Program-made: the position numbers and the translations under genes
The notes under the pieces: generated by a model
What the model saw: only the letters and a program-made list of their open reading frames with translations
What the model was told of the DNA's origin: nothing
Databases searched by the model: none
Assembly: GCF_019048865.1 (NCBI RefSeq)
Contig: NZ_CP077604.1
Coordinates: 2,232,001-2,296,000 of the forward strand
Length of the DNA stretch: 64,000 nt
Source of the DNA: Aquihabitans sp. G128
GTDB lineage: Bacteria; Actinomycetota; Acidimicrobiia; Acidimicrobiales; Iamiaceae
Direction of reading: 5' to 3'
In this document: piece after piece, positions 63,995 to 64,000 of the stretch
How the letters are laid out: the number at the start of each line of letters is the position of its first letter
Numbering within the stretch: position 1 is the first letter of the stretch

Positions 63995-64000
63995 AACCAT

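Noticed and set aside
63806..63996. Leftward frame with a repeated VAVAVLVAV hydrophobic stretch
   Set aside because: It is created by the 18-bp DNA repeat and continues into antisense sequence of the CAP gene.

Overview
The window is about 64 kb of very GC-rich chromosomal DNA, packed with short intergenic gaps and many 1-4 base gene overlaps (ATGA, GTGA, TTGA, TGATG). Protein content points to an actinobacterium, most likely class Acidimicrobiia (Iamia/Aquihabitans-like). The clues are an F420-family FrhB-like protein, a bL37-type mini ribosomal protein, a LytR-CpsA-Psr protein, DUF2510 and DUF4333 proteins, a WYL regulator, and widespread TAnnnT boxes placed 5-10 bases before start codons, which suggests leaderless mRNAs. 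No phage, insertion sequence, integron or CRISPR array was seen. The taxonomic call is inference.

Layout. 0-14.4 kb: 5' part of argS, a stand-alone receiver protein, tRNA-Arg(CCG), a TetR regulator with its operators, an LCP cell-wall ligase, an acyl-CoA dehydrogenase divergent from an FrhB-like iron-sulfur protein, a possible C-rich RNA, the run GNAT-rsmI-DUF192-ychF, a 62-bp tandem repeat, an EamA permease and HAD phosphatase pair, a PHP-domain protein and bL37. 14.5-18.3 kb: a four-gene OpuC-type osmoprotectant ABC operon behind a structured leader. 18.4-30 kb: a thioesterase, a zinc-ribbon Ser/Thr kinase overlapping a DUF3445 heme demethylase-like gene, DUF4349, hydrolases, a queuosine salvage enzyme, a WYL regulator with a divergent target, an SDR and small membrane proteins. 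30-38.4 kb: hypothetical and secreted proteins, tRNA-Pro(UGG), a NarL-type two-component pair, VOC, enoyl-CoA hydratase and TetR.

38.5-54.1 kb is a nucleoside uptake and salvage island. It holds a BMP lipoprotein, ABC ATPase and permease, cytidine deaminase, uridine phosphorylase, adenosine deaminase, a LOG-family phosphoribohydrolase, deoxyribose-phosphate aldolase, uracil phosphoribosyltransferase, a phosphohexo/pentomutase, purine nucleoside phosphorylase and adenosine kinase. These could import nucleosides, release bases and carry (deoxy)ribose-1-phosphate into central metabolism. A phytanoyl-CoA-dioxygenase-like gene sits inside the island. 54.2-64 kb: a lipoprotein, aminopeptidase N, a metallophosphoesterase, DUF4333, a lysoplasmalogenase, NUDIX, a ferredoxin reductase with its ferredoxin, an alpha/beta hydrolase, tRNA-Ala(CGC) and a CAP-domain lipoprotein.

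An important caveat: at least a dozen genes or junctions carry apparent single indels of only three kinds (G/C homopolymer length, lost CG in CGCG tracts, CTCGAAG for CTCGAG). These look like long-read consensus errors, not real pseudogenes. Broken genes are therefore annotated over their full reconstructed span.
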